The notes beneath the pieces were generated by a model. It searched no databases and had not been told where the DNA came from. It saw nothing but the letters and a program-made list of their open reading frames with translations. A stretch of 64,000 bases of DNA from contig NC_081807.1 in the NCBI RefSeq assembly GCF_030704535.1, forward strand, positions 4,505,001-4,569,000, in the 5' to 3' direction. Source of the DNA: Vitis vinifera. Its lineage: Eukaryota > Streptophyta > Magnoliopsida > Vitales > Vitaceae. The position numbers and the translations under genes are program-made. How positions within the stretch are numbered: the first letter of the stretch is position 1; every line of letters begins with the position of its first letter. Of the stretch, positions 58,525 through 64,000 are shown in pieces.

Positions 58525-60302
58525 TTCTCAATCTCTCTGTCACTTTTTTTTTCCTTTTTTTTTGGGTGAGATTGAAGGTTCTTGGTACGAGTTGCAGTTT
58601 AGTACTTCTCCATTGATACCACAATTCAATTCTAGGTATCAAACTCCAATTCTGCATTTTAAAAAAAAATCAGAAAAACTAGAAAAGTAATGCTTCAATT
58701 ACCAAACTGCATCAGATTTCTCAGTGAACTTTTTCAGTGAATACCACACATTGCACGAACTACTAAGTAGCTGTCTGTATTAACTTTTTTAATATATATA
58801 TTAGCCTAAAAAATTATACAAATTTTATTTTATATTGAAGTGTGCATTTTTATTAATATTAATTGTTACATGTAATTAGTGATATAAATTTAAATAGTTT
58901 TTTCATAATATAATTTTGAATTTTTATAATTAATTGTAATAATTTTCATATATAAACTTTTTTTTAACAAATCAAATAGTACAAAACTTGAATTTGTAAT
59001 GCATAACCTTTCTCAAAAATATTTTTTAAATCCCCGGTATTTTATATGTGGAAGAGATAATAAGGAAAGAAATCAAATATGCATATTTCATTTTGACACA
59101 GCATGGTTATGAAAATCCACACAATTACACATATTGTATGTGTCAATCATTGTTCAGCTAATAAACTCATGGATATTAAAGTTCTACAAGTAATATTTCT
59201 TGATATTGTATAATTCAAATTACCCATAAATCGTAATAATCAAGAATTGACAATTAACATAATAAGAAACTCATGGGGTACTAGATTTTGTGTTGATTTT
59301 CAATTATTATTTTTTTCAAATGATTTTAACAATAAATATTTAATGATAATTTTTTTGCTCTTTGAAATAATTTAATAAAAAAAAATATAACACTTTTGTT
59401 TTTTCTTCTCATTTTCTATATTTTCTTTTTTTTAAAAAAAAAAAATTCATTATTTTTATAAATATTCCAAGCACAAGAGGTTGCAAAAGCATTTCTCTTA
59501 ACATTAATCATCTAAATTTTTATTAGAAATTAGAGATAAATTATATTATTATATTATGGCTACATGAAAACATACTTCTTCTTTTTTTCTAAAAATAAAA
59601 TTAAATAAATTAACCAAGAACAAGGTGGTAAATTCTAATTTTCTCTAGAAAAGAAATTCCAAATTGTCGTGACCTTTTCACGTGAACGAGCAACTTCCAT
59701 AACCGCTTTTGGGACAAGATCCACCTGGCGCGCCAGTAGAACCGTTTCGCGCCACCTCAACAACCGGTTATCAGACGTTGCATAAGCTTTGGATTTTTAC
59801 CATAAACCAAAATCAACCTATTCTTATTTCGAATCTCTCAATCTCCTTCCTCAATTATATCATCTGAGTTCCATTTCCGTTGATTTCATCCCGTCTCTTT
59901 CGGTTTCGAATTCATTGATGAAATATATATGAAAAAGATAAAGAAACTCTGGTTTTGGTTTTGGAAGAACATTGAATCGACCATAGAATCACCCCCAAAT
60001 ATCATTCAATCGTGGTATGCTTTTAGGTTTTTTTTTTTTTTTTTTTTTTGGTTCTCTGCAAATACTTGGGGTTGATTTGTTGGATTAATTTGGATCTCTA
60101 CTTGTTGATGAGTAGGATGAAATTTGAACTTTGTTCTATTATGGTGATTACAGCATGTTTGATTGAATTGAGGGCTTTTTCTTTGGTGGGTTGGGGATTT
60201 TATAGTAATACTCTGATTGAAGTTGATGATGATGGAGTTTTAACATTGGGTTCTTAAATGTTTCTTCTGTTTGTCTGCTACTTAGTTAAAGAGCTATCAA
60301 GG
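58525..60302. promoter_or_regulatory. Divergent promoter region between B3-9 and the secreted-protein gene
   Basis: 58780-59600 is very AT-rich without features. 59640-59760 is an island of higher GC with three recognisable motifs: CACGTG (59679-59684, G-box core), the palindrome TGGCGCGCCA (59727-59736) and TTTCGCGCC (59745-59753), which fits the E2F/DP consensus. A probable 5' UTR intron of the plus-strand gene runs from the donor near 60015 to the acceptor TTAG at 60286, leaving the start codon 17 bases into the next exon. Use of the motifs is inference. Confidence 0.5.
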
Positions 60303-61205
60303 ATGATGGCCATGGAGAAACAAATGGTGATGGTGGTGGTGGCGGCGGTGATGGCAGTGTTAGTTGCAGAAGCAGATGATACAAATGATGTTTTTGATCC
60401 TTGCTCGGATGCAAAGGTTAAGAGGTTTGATGGGTTTACCTTTGGCCTTGCATTTTCTACAAAGGACTCATTCTTTTTCAATCAAACCCAACTCTCTCCC
60501 TGTGACCGGCGTCTCTCCCTCTCAAGCACAAATTCCCAACTTGCTGTCTTTAGGCCAAAGGTTGATGAGATCTCTCTCCTCACTGTCAATAGCACCAACT
60601 TCAATCCTGTATGGGTTTGCATTCAAATCTTCGGAATATTATGGTTAACGTTTGATGAATGTTTCTTCATCTACTCAGTTCAATGACTTAGTTTTTTCGT
60701 AGATTTCGAATGGAGGGTACATGGTGGCATTTGCTGGCCGGAAATATGCAGCAAGATCGACCCCAGTGCTTGTTGCAGATGGTCAACACACCATAACTAG
60801 TTTCACTCTGGTAAGCTTCTTCACGGAATTTTTTCCCTTTCCTCCTTCAGGGCATTTTGATAATGTAGTTGTGAGTACTCATTTTCGCAACAGGTTCTCG
60901 AATTCAAGAAGGGGACTCTCCAAAGCTTTTACTGGAAGAAATTTGGGTGTTCAAAGTGCTCCAAGTCGTCAGCTTTTGTGTGCCTAAATGAGCAGGATTG
61001 TGCAGTGAAATCCTCGCACTGTAAAAACCAAGGAGGCTCTATAGATTGCAACATCAGCATACAGTTGATCTTCTCAGGCACCGACAAGAAACTTGTAGCG
61101 CTTAACTCCTGGTATGAGCTGAAAAACCTTCGACAGTACTCACTGTATGGCCTCTATTCCAACATACGTGATGCTATCATTGATCAATATGACAATTTTT
61201 TCTAA
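60303..61205 (+). CDS. Small secreted plant protein (EXPP1-like family)
   Basis: Three coding exons, 60303-60608, 60703-60810 and 60894-61205, all phase 0, 241 codons. The start MMAMEKQ is preferred because an acceptor (CTACTTAG) lies just upstream. The earlier in-frame ATG at 60258 would fall in the presumed 5' UTR intron. Residues 8-22 are strongly hydrophobic (MVMVVVAAVMAVLVA), a signal peptide. The mature part has DPCSDAKVKRFDGFTFGLAF, SPCDRRLSLS, FRPKVDEISLLTVN, GGYMVAFAGRKYAARS, and a Cys-rich segment (FGCSKCSKSSAFVCLNEQDCAVKSSHC) before the C-terminus. I recall this as the plant family annotated EXPP1 in Arabidopsis, a guess from memory. The biochemical role is unknown. The even number of cysteines in the tail suggests disulfides in the apoplast or cell wall. 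Confidence 0.85.
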
Positions 61206-61549
61206 GCCTGTATGACTAGCCAATATATGATACCAATTGCTAGCCTGATGTTACTGATATATTGTTCCAATTTAATTATCTGAGTAAAGGATTAGGCCTT
61301 GTAGACTACAGATCAATTTATCTTAAGCAACTCTTACACTCTTGAAATCCACTTCATGGAAATGGTTGATGTAGAAGAATGGAAATTTCTGTGTAAGACA
61401 CATTTTTTCTAAAAGAATTGTAAAAGAAAAAAGAACAATACTCTAGCAAAAAATCAACATATATTGCTTGCTTTGTATCAATTGCATTCTGCTAGTGGTT
61501 CTTGCTGGCAAAAAAGAGAGTGCTTCATCTCAAAATTTTCATGGGATGT
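61206..61549. other. Convergent 3' spacer
   Basis: 344 bases between the stop codons of the secreted-protein gene and the CDCA7-like gene. Shared 3' UTR space, no other feature seen. Confidence 0.6.
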
Positions 61550-63204
61550 TTAAGGCAGATTTGGGAATGGTTGGTCGACAACAGAAGGTTCCATGTGAGG
61601 GTTTAAGCAAATTCCCAGTCCACTACTTTCATCTTCATTACCATCATCTTTGACATATGCACCATTGGCATCCAAGTGATGCACTTCTGTCCCTGCCACC
61701 TCTTGAATTGCTTCATATTTGTTATCATCATTGTTGTCATGTTGGGATTTTGGGCACCCATCAGCTTCCATGTCTGCATCAAGTGATATTATCTGCAAAG
61801 CATGCGCTCCTGTATCAGCCATGGACTGTGGTGTCTTTGCAGAAACCAAAATTTCAGCATCAGGGTCTTCTGAGCTTGTCTTAGCACGCCGTGTTTGGAT
61901 GAGATAATGTGCCACAGACTTGAACCCTAGTTCTGAAACCTGAAAAAGTAAATGAAAATTAAATGTTGTTCCCCTCTGTGTCTCAGCCTCTCTCTCCAGA
62001 AGTATCAAGCCCTAGTCATTTTAGGGAAGTTAGGCCAAAAAGAAGCATATGAATAACATTCTAAAACGATGCTAAAACCCATCTGAGAGCCTGCATATGT
62101 CCAGCTCTGGTTAATCTAACAAACCAAAGAAGACTGTTCAAGAGAGAAGCAAAGTTTTCAGCAAAATTTGATTTAAAAGATCACAAGCTTAATAGCATCC
62201 ACCTTCTTATACATAGGACCAGTGGGCATCCATCCTTTTGCTTGTCGGCATAAACTGCAGTTGCAAATTCCTCGACAGACTGGGCAAATCCAACTAGGGT
62301 TCTTGTTGGCTTCTATCACATTCTCCCCATATCTGTGCAAGACGGCACAAATAGAACAAGAACCATTACCGCCAACATTTTCAGCAAACACAGTTTCTTG
62401 AGCCACATTAATAAAGTTGTGTGGTTGTATACTTATCCAAAATTTCATTCAACTTTCCACAGAAGTTTGGAGCATTTCATATCAATGCTTGTGCATGCAA
62501 AATCTTTGATAATGTTTGAAAAGAAATGTGGAACATGATCAAGATGAAAACCCCAAATTCGGAGCATAAGAAGAAAAGCAAGAAAACACCAAGAAGTATC
62601 TAATAAAAAGATTTCCACGGTTGTTTCACTGGTTGCCTCAAACGATCCTACAAATCAGGATTGTGATACATTTTTCTCTTAGATTTCAATGGTGGCTCGC
62701 TCTAGGTATTTTATTGGCCAGTACTGTTGATGGAGAAGCAAAGAAAAACAGAAGCTTGGTTTTCTGGAAGGCCAATAAACTTCATGATGGTTACCTCATG
62801 TATAAGCAGTCTCCACAAAACTGCCCTTGGATCAATTTACATTTGCTGCAATGAGTGCGGTAACCCAGAGTTTTCTGCCTGCAATGAGGTAGGTCATATC
62901 AAACTGAATCATTGAATATCTCATAACACAAAGAACTAACATGCAAGAAATTCTTTACCTGCATTGATGGCATGTCTTCCCTTTCACCTGATCATATATG
63001 CGTTTCCCCTCCTTGTTATATCCATCTATAAACAGGGTCCAACTTGTCTTGCAATCACCCAATAGCTCCTCATGTTCTTCAGCATAAACCTCTGGTTTTG
63101 AACCCTTTCGTGTATGACTCTCATTGCTCATCAGAGCCATTGAGAATTGGCTCTTCATCTTAGGGCGTAGTTCTGAATAGCTAACAGGACTCATACTCTT
63201 CAAC
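61550..63204 (-). CDS. CDCA7-like zinc-finger protein (4CXXC_R1 domain), 5' end missing
   Basis: Four exons: 62959-63204, 62795-62878, 62203-62332 and 61550-61939. Splicing is in frame throughout (phases 2, 2, 0). The spliced reading is LKSMSPVSYSELRPK, then KGKTCHQCR/QKTLGYRTHCSKCK ... GQFCGDCLYMR/YGENV, then WICPVCRGICNCSLCRQAKGW ... YKK/VSELGFKSVAHYLIQTRR. The eight or more CxxC-type cysteines and the SVAHYLIQTRR end match the CDCA7-type domain. A long acidic tail follows (about the last 110 residues). In animals CDCA7 recruits the remodeller HELLS, and in plants relatives work with DDM1 to keep DNA methylation; this protein should act in the nucleus. The first exon or exons, which must end in two bases of a codon, are not recognised and may lie beyond the right edge. 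Confidence 0.88.
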
Positions 63205-64000
63205 CTGAAAAACCCGTAAGAAAAGATCAAAACATACTCAAAAAATTATCAAGCATTAGGGGTAACAAGAAGATCAATGCCCAACTGCACTCCCATCTTT
63301 TTGTTTGCAGAAAAACTGCAGGACGGGGAAATATTTACACATTTATGTTTTTCTCCCAACAAAAGTATCACTTAGATGAATTATTCATCTTTTGGAAACC
63401 TAAACAAGAATAACCATAAGCTTCAAATTTTCCTTCCTTTTCTTTACACTTCTCTGCTACCAAGCGGATGGAACTTATGGTGATATTCTTTCAACCTCAA
63501 GCAAAGCTTTGAGACATTCCTGCACAATAATAATTAGAAGAACAAAGATACCCTAAAATACCCGCCTATTAAAACATCAGGAACATAAAAAAGCAGTATT
63601 AAAGAGATTAATGTAGCTAGATTTGGTTCCAGAGAAAATCCAAGGATGCAAAACAAACTATTTAGATTTGTATTTTTTATCATTTGGACACCCATTAAGA
63701 ATATCTAAAGAAGATTAAAACAAATGAGAGGATATCAGAGTTCAAGATTCAATAAACGTTAGGAAACCCACATCCTTTTCTGCTAAGAAAAGAAATAAGA
63801 GTTTGAATCTTAGTTCTTCCACCATTTGGGAGCCAAGACGACACAAGCCTCCACTCTTCACTAACTCGTGATGAAATTTTCTTTTCTCTTTTGACTCAAT
63901 ACAACAAAAACCATGTCCATTTGTCGTTACCCTTTTTGCTTACCAAAAGCGCATTTCAGACCTAATAACTCTTAGACTACAAAACCTACTGCATTTGGTC
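63205..64000. other. Intron or 5' region of the CDCA7-like gene
   Basis: No exon could be supported. A short stretch at 63488-63524 has a possible minus-strand acceptor, but no family motif. Otherwise AT-rich. Confidence 0.4.

Noticed and set aside
58352-58657. Alternative 101-codon frame over exon 1 of B3-9
   Set aside because: It lacks the RPYFFK strand of the B3 domain, which is in the frame starting at 58524.
63488-63524. Possible further 5' exon of the CDCA7-like gene
   Set aside because: An acceptor is present, but the encoded residues fit no part of the family and the needed two-base phase to 63204 could not be shown.

Overview
This is plant nuclear DNA. It has AT-rich intergenic sequence, GT/AG introns, a Copia retrotransposon, LINE remnants, small foldback elements and genes found only in plants (VRN1/REM-type B3 factors, a PLS-DYW pentatricopeptide protein). 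The repeat style and gene types fit a woody eudicot such as grapevine (Vitis). That species guess is an inference and was not tested.

The main content is a cluster of two-B3-domain DNA-binding protein genes, all on the minus strand, from the left edge to about 58.5 kb. I assembled their exons from splice sites and reading phase. They form three subfamilies. (1) Positions 1-30.6 kb hold a ladder of four tandem units with an acidic Glu-rich linker: B3-1 (3' end off the left edge), B3-2 (4126-9022), B3-3 (10364-26336) and a dead 5' stub at 29980-30031. Intron 3 of B3-3 has swollen to 12.4 kb with a young, whole Copia element and two outward-facing LINE fragments. (2) Positions 30.8-38.8 kb hold three VRN1-like genes (B3-4 frame-broken, B3-5 and B3-6 intact) and a pseudogene fragment. 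(3) Positions 43.5-58.5 kb hold three genes (B3-7, B3-8, B3-9) with an AT-hook motif between the two B3 domains. B3-8 has a frameshift before its second B3 domain.

An intronless DYW-type PPR gene (46272-48365, plus strand) sits inside the third group. At the right end are a small secreted-protein gene (60303-61205, plus) and the 3' part of a CDCA7-like zinc-finger gene (61550-63204, minus, 5' end not found). These two converge.

Between 38.9 and 43.4 kb there is no gene. That stretch holds a probable 1.8-kb solo LTR rich in TCCGGA motifs, a foldback element and AT-rich sequence. The B3 proteins are probably nuclear chromatin or DNA-binding factors. The PPR protein probably edits organelle RNA. 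The CDCA7-like protein belongs to a family linked to chromatin remodelling and DNA methylation. No operon-like co-function is implied.
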